Shown: one piece after another, positions 42,647-51,061 of the stretch | How positions within the stretch are numbered: the first letter of the stretch is position 1 | How the letters are laid out: each line of letters opens with the position of its first letter | DNA from: an uncultured Bacteroides sp. | Lineage (GTDB): Bacteria > Bacteroidota > Bacteroidia > Bacteroidales > Bacteroidaceae | NCBI GenBank assembly: GCA_900555635.1 | Contig: USLU01000020.1 | Coordinates: forward strand, 11,437-75,436 | Reading direction: 5' to 3' | DNA length: 64,000 nt | The notes under the pieces: model-generated | What the model was told of the DNA's origin: nothing | Databases searched by the model: none | Seen by the model: only the letters and a program-made list of their open reading frames with translations | Position numbers and translations under genes: made by a program

Positions 42647-43516
42647 ATGAAGAAATTTTTTATTTTATCTTTTTTATTAATAACGGCTACATTATCTGCA
42701 CAGAAGCCCATTGAGCTGCCCCTGTGGCCCAATGGTGCTCCCAATAGTAACGAACTGAAAGGTGAGGAACAAAGTAATAATGGAGGAGTCTCCAATGTTA
42801 CCAACCCCTTTATCAAAGTTTTTCCTGCAAAGAAACCAAACGGCATGGCTATCATTATGTGTCCGGGAGGCGGATATGGGGGCCTTGCCATATATCACGA
42901 GGGTTATGATATGGCACCATGGTTTAACACACAGGGTATTACCTATGTGGTTCTGAAATACCGAATGCCTAACGGTCATTACGAAGTGCCTCTTTCTGAT
43001 GCAGAACAAGCTATACGTCTTGTACGCCAACATGCAGCAGAATGGGGTGTTAATCCGCAACGTGTCGGCATCATGGGCGCCTCTGCGGGTGGACACTTAG
43101 CTGCCTCTCTTGCTACTCTTTACAGTAGTGAAAAGACTCGCCCCGATTTTCAGATATTGTTCTACCCAGTCATTTCAATGTTGAAAGGCGTTACCCACGG
43201 AGGTTCCCGCAAGAATCTTATCGGAGAAAATCCATCGCAAGAACTGGAACTGAAATATTCTCTTGAGAGACAAGTATCGCCAAGATCTCCTCAAGCTTTC
43301 ATCATGCTTTCTGCCGATGATGGTGCTGTACTTCCTATCAACGGGATAGGCTATTTTCTTGCGCTTCGCGATCAAAAAGTACCTGCCACCTTGCATGTAT
43401 ACCCTACAGGTGAACATGGTTGGGGATTTCGTGATAACTTCATGTATAAACGCCAATGGACCGAAGAATTAGAAAAATGGTTGCGTGACGGGCTTGTATT
43501 CTCTAATAACCAATAA
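42647..43516 (+). CDS. Secreted alpha/beta-hydrolase esterase (acetyl-xylan-esterase-like)
   Basis: 289 residues. Signal peptide ending TLSAQKP. MCPGGGYGGLA forms the oxyanion-type HGGG-like loop; the nucleophile elbow is GASAGGHLAASLA; catalytic Asp in LSADDGAV; His in GEHGWGF. This matches BD-FAE/Axe-like esterases common in polysaccharide utilisation. Directly followed by the GH2 enzyme, so deacylation of a galactose-bearing glycan is a reasonable inference. Confidence 0.87.
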   Translation: MKKFFILSFLLITATLSAQKPIELPLWPNGAPNSNELKGEEQSNNGGVSNVTNPFIKVFPAKKPNGMAIIMCPGGGYGGLAIYHEGYDMAPWFNTQGITYVVLKYRMPNGHYEVPLSDAEQAIRLVRQHAAEWGVNPQRVGIMGASAGGHLAASLATLYSSEKTRPDFQILFYPVISMLKGVTHGGSRKNLIGENPSQELELKYSLERQVSPRSPQAFIMLSADDGAVLPINGIGYFLALRDQKVPATLHVYPTGEHGWGFRDNFMYKRQWTEELEKWLRDGLVFSNNQ

Positions 43517-43517
43517 T

Positions 43518-46500
43518 ATGAAATTTACATCATTACTCACTTTCCTGGCATTTCCTCTTACGCTTATAGCGCAAGAGGGACGCTACGAGCAGATAACCAA
43601 TCCCAAGCTGACAAGCATCAACAAAGAGGCTCCCCGCAGTACTTTTACCTCTTATACCACAGAGACTGATGCTATCATCAACGACCGCACAAACGGTACC
43701 TTCCGTTTGTCTCTCAACGGAAAATGGAAGTTCAGCTATGTGGAAAACTTTGCCGATCGTCCCACGGATTTTATGAATGAACGTACAAACGTTAATCATT
43801 GGCCGGATATTAATGTTCCTGGTAATTGGGAATTACAAGGCTTTGGTACTCCCATTTATGTGAATACGTCCTATGAGTTCTGTTCTCCTGGTTATGCCCC
43901 TTATTGGGATAAGCCCAACCCGCCTTATGTTCCCAAAGATTGGAATCCTACAGGTACTTATCGCCGGGAATTTACTCTACCGGGAGACTGGGATAACAAA
44001 GAAATATTCTTGAGCGCCGATGGAGTACGTGGGGCAGCTTTCTATTATCTGAATGGTAAGTTTGTAGGAATGAGTAAAGATGCCAAAACGCCTACCCGTT
44101 TTAATGTCTCAGCCATTGCCAAGAAAGGGAAAAATATTATTGCAATACAAATACATAGATTCTCTGATGCCAACTATCTTGAATGTCAGGACTTTTGGCG
44201 TATAAGCGGTATTGAGCGGGATATTTATATCTATGCACAGCCCCAAATTCATATAACAGATTTCAAGGCTGAAACTCCATTGGATGATTCCTACCGTGAC
44301 GGTATCATAAAATTGAAAGTCAAACTGACAAACGAGACCGGACAAAATACCCCCATTGTAGTAGGATACCGCTTATTGGACAGCAACGACCAACAAGTAG
44401 CTCAATCTTCTACCCAAATAACGGGTGACCAGACTGAAGTAGAATTTACCAAGAAGACCGTCAGTGATCCTCAGAAATGGACCGCCGAAACCCCTAACCT
44501 TTATACGCTCGTTATCAGTCTGAAACGTCCCAATGGTGATGTGATTGAAGCAACCAGCTGTAAGGTTGGTTTCCGCACTGTTGAAATCAAAGACAAACAA
44601 CTGATGGTCAATGGCAAACCTATCCTGATTAAGGGTGTGAACTACCACGAGCACAACGAGTTCACAGGACATTATGTTTCAGAAGATTTGATGAAGAAAG
44701 ACTTCGAACTCTGGAAAAAGTACAATGTCAATACTGTTCGTACCTGCCACTATCCGCAACAAGAACGTTTTTATGAACTTTGCGACCAATATGGTATCTA
44801 CGTTATAGACGAAGCGAATATTGAAAGCCACGGTATGGGGTATGATCTACGTGTAGGCGGAACTTTAGCAAACAATCCGCTTTTCATGAATGCTCATATC
44901 GACCGTACTATGAACATGTACGAACGTGATAAGAACCATCCTTGCATTATCACATGGTCTTTGGGGAACGAAGCCGGAAACGGACTGAATTTCTATGTTA
45001 CTTATAATACTCTGAAGATGCTCGATAGCCGCCCTATTCAGTACGAACGGGCTGGTTTGGAATGGAACACGGATATTCATTGTCCGATGTATTCTTCTAT
45101 TGAATACTTGGAAAAGTATGCCCAAAACAAAGAAATGACACGCCCCCTTATTCTCTGTGAATATGCCCATGCTATGGGTAACAGCCTCGGTAACTTCCAG
45201 GATTACTGGGATGTTATTGAAAAATATCCTATCCTTCAAGGTGGATGTATCTGGGATTGGGTTGACCAGGGTTTTGCTGCTAAAACAGACAACGGACGGA
45301 AATACTGGAAATATGGTGGTGATTACGGCGAAAACGGAACTCCTTCCGATGGAGATTTCTGTATAAACGGAATTGTCTATCCCGACCGCAGCATCAAGCC
45401 GCAAACAGAAGAAATGGGAAAAGTTTATCAAAACATCAAATTCTTCGGTTTTGACAAACAGACTTGTACCGTAAAAATCCGCAATGATTTCTCTTTTACT
45501 AATCTCAATAGATATGACTTCTACTACATCATCCGCGATCATGGAAAAGAAATCTATAAAGGGAATATAGAGAAGGTTAACGCTGCACCGGGCAAAACAA
45601 TAACCAGTGGTTTCTTGAAAGGCATTCCTAAAGAGAAATATACCACAGGAGATGTGCGCATCGAATTCTACGCAGCTATACACGCCCCTGAGCCATTTTT
45701 GCCTACCAGTACAGTAATTGCCCGTGAACAGACATATATTCACACCTTCTTCAAACAAGAAGCACCGGCACAGAAACTTGCAGCATCGCAAGATGCTACT
45801 ACACAAATCTCATTCTCCGGTCCTGACTTTAGAGCTACATTCGATAAACAAAGTGGTTTACTGGTATCTTATCAGTATAAAAAGCATGAATACATTTTAG
45901 ACGGACAAGGTCCACGCCCCTACTTCTGGCGTGCGCCGACCGACAATGATTATGGAGCCCAATTACCCGCAAAACTCAAAGTATGGAAAGAAGACAGCTA
46001 CCAGGATCTGAAAGCAGAAAGTTTCAATGTGTCCAAAGGAAATGATTCCACTACAGTGAAAGTAACCTATCGTTTCCCGCAAACAGATGCACAATGGAAT
46101 ATTACTTATAAGATATATGCGAATGGTATCATCAAAGTCAATAACAAATTTATTGCAGAGGACAATCAAGCCCCGATGATACCGCGCGTTGGTTTAAGAA
46201 TGCAGTTGCCGGCGACATTTACTACTTTGACTTACTACGGACGTGGACCAAAGGAAAACTACCGCGACCGCCGCACTTCACAGTTCATAGGAGAATATAC
46301 AACTCTTATCAGAGATATGTACGAACCCTATATACGTCCGCAAGAAAACAATCACCGTACGGATATTTACTGGTGCGCTCTCATGCAAAACTCCAAGCAA
46401 GGTCTGCTGTTTATTGCCGACCGAACATTTGAGTTGAATGCATCAAATTATCCTTTGGAAACCTTGGACAGTGGAGAAAGTATTCATAATGCCGCTCCAC

Positions 46501-46730
46501 GAACTAACGAAACCGTTCATCGCCATCTAACCGACCCACTGCCAGAAAAGCTGGTAGATTTATTCATTGACTACCGTATGATGGGTGTCGGAGGAGACAA
46601 CAGTTGGGGAGCTATTGCTCATGAACCTTATCTGATTCGTCCTGGAAAAGACAAAGCTATAGAATATGGTTTCACCATAGTTCCTTTCGGAAATAAAGAC
46701 GATTATAGAAAATTAATTCAGCAATATTGA
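43518..46730 (+). CDS. GH2 beta-galactosidase (LacZ-like, secreted)
   Basis: 1070 residues from ATG 43518 (signal peptide MKFTSLLTFLAFPLTLIAQ); an ATG at 43485 overlaps the esterase end. Domain order: sugar-binding jelly roll (NVPGNWELQGFGTPIYVN), Ig-like, TIM barrel with the acid/base WSLGNEAGNG and the nucleophile LCEYAHAMGNS, then the LacZ C-terminal beta-sandwich (FWRAPTDNDYG, YYGRGPKENYRDR). Retaining hydrolysis of beta-galactosides in the periplasm. Only 1 bp separates it from the esterase. No SusC/SusD pair is next to it. Confidence 0.94.
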   Translation: MKFTSLLTFLAFPLTLIAQEGRYEQITNPKLTSINKEAPRSTFTSYTTETDAIINDRTNGTFRLSLNGKWKFSYVENFADRPTDFMNERTNVNHWPDINVPGNWELQGFGTPIYVNTSYEFCSPGYAPYWDKPNPPYVPKDWNPTGTYRREFTLPGDWDNKEIFLSADGVRGAAFYYLNGKFVGMSKDAKTPTRFNVSAIAKKGKNIIAIQIHRFSDANYLECQDFWRISGIERDIYIYAQPQIHITDFKAETPLDDSYRDGIIKLKVKLTNETGQNTPIVVGYRLLDSNDQQVAQSSTQITGDQTEVEFTKKTVSDPQKWTAETPNLYTLVISLKRPNGDVIEATSCKVGFRTVEIKDKQLMVNGKPILIKGVNYHEHNEFTGHYVSEDLMKKDFELWKKYNVNTVRTCHYPQQERFYELCDQYGIYVIDEANIESHGMGYDLRVGGTLANNPLFMNAHIDRTMNMYERDKNHPCIITWSLGNEAGNGLNFYVTYNTLKMLDSRPIQYERAGLEWNTDIHCPMYSSIEYLEKYAQNKEMTRPLILCEYAHAMGNSLGNFQDYWDVIEKYPILQGGCIWDWVDQGFAAKTDNGRKYWKYGGDYGENGTPSDGDFCINGIVYPDRSIKPQTEEMGKVYQNIKFFGFDKQTCTVKIRNDFSFTNLNRYDFYYIIRDHGKEIYKGNIEKVNAAPGKTITSGFLKGIPKEKYTTGDVRIEFYAAIHAPEPFLPTSTVIAREQTYIHTFFKQEAPAQKLAASQDATTQISFSGPDFRATFDKQSGLLVSYQYKKHEYILDGQGPRPYFWRAPTDNDYGAQLPAKLKVWKEDSYQDLKAESFNVSKGNDSTTVKVTYRFPQTDAQWNITYKIYANGIIKVNNKFIAEDNQAPMIPRVGLRMQLPATFTTLTYYGRGPKENYRDRRTSQFIGEYTTLIRDMYEPYIRPQENNHRTDIYWCALMQNSKQGLLFIADRTFELNASNYPLETLDSGESIHNAAPRTNETVHRHLTDPLPEKLVDLFIDYRMMGVGGDNSWGAIAHEPYLIRPGKDKAIEYGFTIVPFGNKDDYRKLIQQY

Positions 46731-46760
46731 ATTTTAATCCCTTCGAATTAAGTATTTATA

Positions 46761-46794
46761 AAAAGGATGTAGTAAATTTGCTGCATCCTTTTTT
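46761..46794 (+). terminator. Terminator after the GH2 gene
   Basis: AAAAGGATGTAG and CTGCATCCTTTT (one G-T pair) around an 8-nt loop, ending in T6. Confidence 0.85.
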
Positions 46795-46836
46795 ATGTTT
46801 TAAAACAAATAAGAATATTAACCAAAATAGAAAACA

Positions 46837-47625
46837 ATGAAAGTAATGACTAAAATTATGTTCAGTGCAATTTGTGCCGCAACAATGGTAACCTCTGCAT
46901 CTGCACAAGATAATAGCGAAGTAATGCTGAGCAATGGTATAAAGTATTTAGATGTTCCTTATGTAGCGCATACCTTGGAATTGAATGGTCCTGAAGAACT
47001 CATCATCAATTGCGATGAAGTAGATTGCACAACATTTGTAGAATACGTTTTGGCCGAATCTCTTTCTCCTACGGAAGAAGGCCAGGTAGCAGAAGGTGAC
47101 TTTGCAGAAAATTTACAAAAGATCCGCTATCGTAATGGTAATATCGACGGTTACACTTCACGCCTGCACTACATTTCAGACTGGATTAACAACGGTGTAC
47201 GCAACGGTTTCCTTGAAGATATAACAGCCACAAGAGGCACTGCTTCCGAAAAATTGTCTATCTCTTATATGTCCGCCCATCCCCAACAATACAAGCAACT
47301 TGCCAATTCAAATGAAAATGTTGCCAAGATGAAAGAGATTGAGCAATCATTGTCCGGACAAACAATTAATTACCTGCCTAAAAACAAGCTTCCCTATAAT
47401 GGATTTAATTGGATCAAGAACGGTGATATCATTGCTATTACTACCAATACTCCGGGACTGGATGTAGCTCACCTAGGTATTGCTTTCTATGTAGATGGCA
47501 AACTCACCTTGTTACATGCCTCTTCTACCGACAAGAAGGTAGAAGTTTCTAAAGTTGCCTTATCGCAGATGTTGAAGGACAATAGCAAGTGGACAGGAAT
47601 ACGGGTATTGAGAATGAAAAAATAA
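46837..47625 (+). CDS. DUF1460 (NlpC/P60-like amidase) protein
   Basis: 262 residues. Signal peptide ending ASAQDN. The cysteine-protease-like core has VDCTTFVEYVLAES (nucleophile Cys), a central RLHYISDWI region and DVAHLGIAFYVDG with the catalytic-type His, as in DUF1460 / N-acetylmuramoyl-L-alanine amidase-like proteins. Probably cuts peptidoglycan fragments in the periplasm. Own terminator at 47645. Confidence 0.87.
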   Translation: MKVMTKIMFSAICAATMVTSASAQDNSEVMLSNGIKYLDVPYVAHTLELNGPEELIINCDEVDCTTFVEYVLAESLSPTEEGQVAEGDFAENLQKIRYRNGNIDGYTSRLHYISDWINNGVRNGFLEDITATRGTASEKLSISYMSAHPQQYKQLANSNENVAKMKEIEQSLSGQTINYLPKNKLPYNGFNWIKNGDIIAITTNTPGLDVAHLGIAFYVDGKLTLLHASSTDKKVEVSKVALSQMLKDNSKWTGIRVLRMKK

Positions 47626-47644
47626 ATTGAGGTTATCTCACAAG

Positions 47645-47682
47645 AATGCCGATAAGAAAAGAATCACTTATCGGCATTTTTT
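47645..47682 (+). terminator. Terminator after DUF1460
   Basis: AATGCCGATAAG and CTTATCGGCATT with a 10-nt loop, ending in T6. Confidence 0.9.
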
Positions 47683-47702
47683 ATGTCAATACTGCACAAC
47701 AA

Positions 47703-47805
47703 ATTAATATCATGCATAACAAAGTATTAATATTATGTATTACAAAGTATTAACTTCGTGTCAACACGATATTAACTTCCTGCGAACACGATATTAATAC
47801 TCTAT
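47703..47805. repeat. Degenerate 22-bp tandem repeat, five units
   Basis: TATTAA (or ATTAAT) recurs at 47703, 47725, 47748, 47770 and 47792. The units drift from ACAAAGTATTAATATTATGT to ACACGATATTAACTTCCTGC. It lies between convergent DUF1460 and dnaB, right up to the dnaB stop. Confidence 0.75.
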
Positions 47806-47807
47806 AG

Positions 47808-49379
47808 TTAGAAAGGCAACGGTCCATCCGGAGACCCCACTCCGCCAAATGGATTATCCGTTTGTGGTGCAAAGTCTGCTGAGGGAGGCGGTGGTGTAGA
47901 AGGGCTTCCGATAGGAGCATTCATACGTGAACCGAACGTCCCTCCTCCCCCCTCTGCGGGAGGTGGAATAACCATATCATCTTCTGGATTGGCAAAACGC
48001 GTAAACTGACCGATAAAACGCAAGCGCACATCACCTACGGCACCATTACGGTGCTTGGCTATGATGATTTCAGCCATACCACGCAAGTCGCTACCATCAG
48101 CAGAAGTATATATTTTATAGTATTCAGGACGATGAATAAAACATACCATATCGGCATCCTGCTCGATGGCACCGGATTCACGAAGGTCACTTAGCTGAGG
48201 ACGTTTACCCTCTTCACCCTCACGATTCTCCACACCACGATTCAACTGTGACAAGGCAATAATAGGGATATTCAGTTCCTTGGCCAATCCTTTTAAAGAC
48301 CGGGAAATAGTACTAACCTCTTCCTGACGGCTACCGAACGCCATACCACTGGCATTCATCAACTGAAGGTAGTCAATGATAATGATTTTCACCCCATGTT
48401 CCCGTACCAGTCGGCGGGCTTTCGTTCGAAGTTCGAAAACCGACAAAGAAGGAGTATCATCAACGTATAAGGGAGCGTCCAGCAAATCACGCAGTTTGTA
48501 GTCTAATTGTTGCCATTCATAGTCTGCCAACTGACCACTCTTAATTTTCTCACTCGGAATTTCGCACACATTGGAAATCAAACGGTTTACCAACTGTACG
48601 TTACTCATTTCAAGAGAGAACAGCGCTACAGGATTACGGAAGTTTACGGCAATGTTCTTTGCCATAGAAAGCACGAATGCTGTTTTACCCATGGCAGGAC
48701 GGGCAGCGATAATGATAAGATCGGACCGTTGCCAACCGGATGTCATCTTATCCAGTTTGGTATAACCACTTTCCAAACCACTCAAACCATCGGCACGGGC
48801 AGCAGCTTTTTGAATCAAGTCGTAAGCTTCGGCAATAACAGGATTAATCTGGGTATAATCCTTCTTCATGTTCTGCTGGGAGATTTCAAACAGTCTGCCT
48901 TCTGCTTCCTGCATCAAATCATCCACATCCAGAGTTTCGTCGAATGCTTTGCTTTGAATATTACTGGTAAAAGTTATCAATTCACGGGCCAGCATCTTTT
49001 GCGCAATAATACGGGCGTGATATTCGATATGCGCAGACGATGCTACCTTACTGCTCAATTGGGTGATGTAGAAAGGTCCACCCACCTCCTCCAAGTCCCC
49101 CCGTTTGGCAAGTTGCTCTTTGACAGTAAGAATATCGACCGGCTTTTGATTTACAGCCAAATCGGTAATTGCCGAATATATTAACTGATGCCGGTGTTCA
49201 TAAAAAGACTCGGGACGAAGAATTTCACTTACTAACGAATAAGCATCTTTCTCAATCATCAATGCACCCAACACAGCCTCTTCCAATTCGGGAGCTTGCG
49301 GCTGGATACGCCCGTAGTCTGTAACAGGCTGCGGCGTCTTACCTTTTGGAGTACGAGAGTATTTTTTTTGTTCTGCCAC
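47808..49379 (-). CDS. dnaB: Replicative DNA helicase DnaB
   Basis: 523 residues, GTG start (no ATG in frame before a stop). An N-terminal DnaB domain (PQAPELEEAVLGALMIEKDA) is followed by a RecA-like helicase domain: Walker A ARPAMGKTAFVLSMAKN, ALFSLEMSNVQLVNRL, Walker B IIIIDYLQLM, SRSLKGLAKELNIPIIALSQLNRGVE. The C-terminal ~60 residues are low complexity, rich in Pro and Gly (PPPAEGGGGTFGS), typical of Bacteroidetes DnaB. Loads at the origin and unwinds ahead of the fork. Divergent from ispE. Confidence 0.97.
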   Translation of the reverse strand: MAEQKKYSRTPKGKTPQPVTDYGRIQPQAPELEEAVLGALMIEKDAYSLVSEILRPESFYEHRHQLIYSAITDLAVNQKPVDILTVKEQLAKRGDLEEVGGPFYITQLSSKVASSAHIEYHARIIAQKMLARELITFTSNIQSKAFDETLDVDDLMQEAEGRLFEISQQNMKKDYTQINPVIAEAYDLIQKAAARADGLSGLESGYTKLDKMTSGWQRSDLIIIAARPAMGKTAFVLSMAKNIAVNFRNPVALFSLEMSNVQLVNRLISNVCEIPSEKIKSGQLADYEWQQLDYKLRDLLDAPLYVDDTPSLSVFELRTKARRLVREHGVKIIIIDYLQLMNASGMAFGSRQEEVSTISRSLKGLAKELNIPIIALSQLNRGVENREGEEGKRPQLSDLRESGAIEQDADMVCFIHRPEYYKIYTSADGSDLRGMAEIIIAKHRNGAVGDVRLRFIGQFTRFANPEDDMVIPPPAEGGGGTFGSRMNAPIGSPSTPPPPSADFAPQTDNPFGGVGSPDGPLPF

Positions 49380-49386
49380 TTTATAT

Positions 49387-49422
49387 AGTTATAAATTATG
49401 AGTTATAAGTTATTTGCTGATG
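49387..49422 (-). repeat. AGTTAT-type repeat, left arm (dnaB leader)
   Basis: A 36-bp element made of TTATAA/AGTTAT units that matches the right arm at 49531-49566 in inverted orientation with two mismatches. It lies between the dnaB promoter and its GTG start, so it is the mRNA leader. Confidence 0.75.
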
Positions 49423-49454
49423 ACTCAATAAGAGTATCTACAAAAAAGGGAGAG

Positions 49455-49485
49455 CAAAGATAGTTCTTTTTCTTTAATCGTTCAA
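49455..49485 (-). promoter_or_regulatory. dnaB promoter
   Basis: Minus-strand TTG (49485-49483), 20 bp, then TATCTTTG (49462-49455). Confidence 0.65.
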
Positions 49486-49518
49486 TGACGAATCAGAGAT
49501 AAGTTATTAATAATTTGT

Positions 49519-49526
49519 TAACTTTG
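49519..49526 (+). promoter_or_regulatory. -7 box of ispE
   Basis: TAACTTTG, with the ispE start 48 bp downstream and the AGTTAT-type repeat in between. Confidence 0.6.
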
Positions 49527-49530
49527 CATC

Positions 49531-49566
49531 CATCAACAAATAACTTATAACTCATAACTTATAACT
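49531..49566 (+). repeat. AGTTAT-type repeat, right arm (ispE leader)
   Basis: The inverted partner of 49387-49422. It begins CATCAACAAATAACTTATAA and ends 7 bp before the ispE ATG, so both divergent mRNAs begin with almost the same ~36-nt leader. Confidence 0.75.
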
Positions 49567-49573
49567 AAAGAAG

Positions 49574-50401
49574 ATGCTTGTCTTTCCAAATGCCAAAATA
49601 AACCTTGGGCTGAATATAACCGAAAAACGCCCTGACGGATATCATAATCTGGAAACTATATTTTATCCTATTCCGGTTGAAGATGCGCTGGAAGTTAATA
49701 TACTGCAGGGAAGAATTGAGAAATATCGTTTGCATCAGGCCGGTTTAGAAATAGCGGGTGAAGCAGAAAATAATCTGGTAGTAAAAGCGTATAAATTGCT
49801 CGATAAAGATTTTCATCTCCCTCCCGTAGATATCCATTTGTTCAAGCATATCCCTTCAGGAGCCGGATTAGGCGGAGGATCGGCAGACGCAGCTTTCATG
49901 CTGAAATTGCTAAATGATAAATTTGATCTCAAGTTAAAGGATGAAACGCTAGAGGGTTACGCTGCCAGTTTAGGCGCAGATTGCGCTTTCTTCATCAAGA
50001 ACAAGCCTACATATGCAGAAGGAATCGGAAACATCTTCTCTCCTCTCCAACTATCTCTTAAAGGATATCAGCTCTGGCTGGTAAAACCCGATATTTTCGT
50101 TTCAACACGGGATGCTTTCTCAAAAATAAAACCTCATCAGCCTGATATGTCTCTGAAAGAGATCATACAATTGCCTGTCAAGGAGTGGAAGGAACGTATG
50201 ATAAACGATTTTGAAGAAAGTGTATTCCCTCAGTTTCCTGTCATTGGAGATATAAAAGAAGAAATGTACAGACAAGGGGCCCTATATGCTTCGATGAGTG
50301 GTTCGGGTTCTTCTGTTTATGGAATATTTAAGGCAGAAGCTACGTTACCGGAAATTGACTTTGGAGAAAAAGCATATGTATTTAAAGGTAAGTTCAGCTG
50401 A
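49574..50401 (+). CDS. ispE: 4-diphosphocytidyl-2-C-methyl-D-erythritol kinase
   Basis: 275 residues of GHMP-kinase fold. FPNAKINLGLNITEKRPDGYHNL (substrate loop), IPSGAGLGGGSADAAFML (ATP loop), SMSGSGSSVYGIF near the C-terminus. Non-mevalonate isoprenoid synthesis, cytoplasm. The ATG is preceded by AAAGAAG. Confidence 0.95.
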   Translation: MLVFPNAKINLGLNITEKRPDGYHNLETIFYPIPVEDALEVNILQGRIEKYRLHQAGLEIAGEAENNLVVKAYKLLDKDFHLPPVDIHLFKHIPSGAGLGGGSADAAFMLKLLNDKFDLKLKDETLEGYAASLGADCAFFIKNKPTYAEGIGNIFSPLQLSLKGYQLWLVKPDIFVSTRDAFSKIKPHQPDMSLKEIIQLPVKEWKERMINDFEESVFPQFPVIGDIKEEMYRQGALYASMSGSGSSVYGIFKAEATLPEIDFGEKAYVFKGKFS

Positions 50402-50479
50402 TAAATAACTTTATTCTTACTAATTAAACAAAAAGCATGCAAGGTTGTTTTTCTATCAAACTTAAAGACCACCTTGATT

Positions 50480-50968
50480 ATGGAAAAAATTAGATTTAGC
50501 TTTCTTACAAGCTTGTTATTATTGATTTCTATTTCTCTTTTTGCAGACGATAATCTACCTGCTAAAATGGGAGCAGCTTTAAAAAAAATGTATCCTAATG
50601 CCACCAATGTAGAATGGGAGCAAATGGCAGATTGTTATGTTGCAGAGTTTATAAAAGATAATCAGGAAATCGACGTATGGTTTAATAACAAAGCCGAATG
50701 GTTAATGACTGAAACAGATGTAGAATCTCTGGAAAAAGTGCCGACTCCTGTTGCGTCTGCTTTTATGAACAGTACAATGGCCGAAATGAGGTTGAAAGAT
50801 GTAAGAATTATCACCTTCCCAAGCAAACCCACAGTTATTATTATTGAAACCGAGCAATATAATTCTGATGAAGAATTTCAATACTTCTATGCTCCTGATG
50901 GAACATTGTTACAAAGCCTCGATGTAACGGAATTAGGAGGAGAAATTTATCCGGGACTGTTTGATTAG
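50480..50968 (+). CDS. PepSY-like (DUF2874) exported protein
   Basis: 162 residues from ATG 50480; a TTG two codons upstream is unnecessary. Signal peptide to ~LFADDN. PepSY-like pattern: LPAKMGAALKKMYPNATNVEWEQMADCYVAEF, EIDVWFNNKAEWLMTETDV, and a second half repeating the pattern (VRIITFPSKPTVIIIETE). Periplasmic, unknown function. Ends in the long hairpin at 50967. Confidence 0.75.
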   Translation: MEKIRFSFLTSLLLLISISLFADDNLPAKMGAALKKMYPNATNVEWEQMADCYVAEFIKDNQEIDVWFNNKAEWLMTETDVESLEKVPTPVASAFMNSTMAEMRLKDVRIITFPSKPTVIIIETEQYNSDEEFQYFYAPDGTLLQSLDVTELGGEIYPGLFD

Positions 50969-51061
50969 TTATGAGTTATTAGTTATAAGTTATTTGCTTG
51001 TGGCTTCAAAAATATGTAGAGCGAAAACAAGCAAATAACTTATAACTAATAACTCATAACT
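50967..51061. repeat. Perfect 35-bp inverted repeat of AGTTAT type (hairpin)
   Basis: The arms at 50967-51001 and 51027-51061 are exact inverse complements around a 25-nt loop, starting AGTTATGAGTTATTAG. It shares AGTTATAAGTTATTTG with the dnaB/ispE leader elements. It covers the stop of the PepSY-like gene and the stop of purT, so it can act as a bidirectional terminator. Confidence 0.85.

Noticed and set aside
42647..46730. Complete polysaccharide utilisation locus
   Set aside because: Only an esterase and a GH2 enzyme are present; no SusC/SusD pair or local sensor was found.
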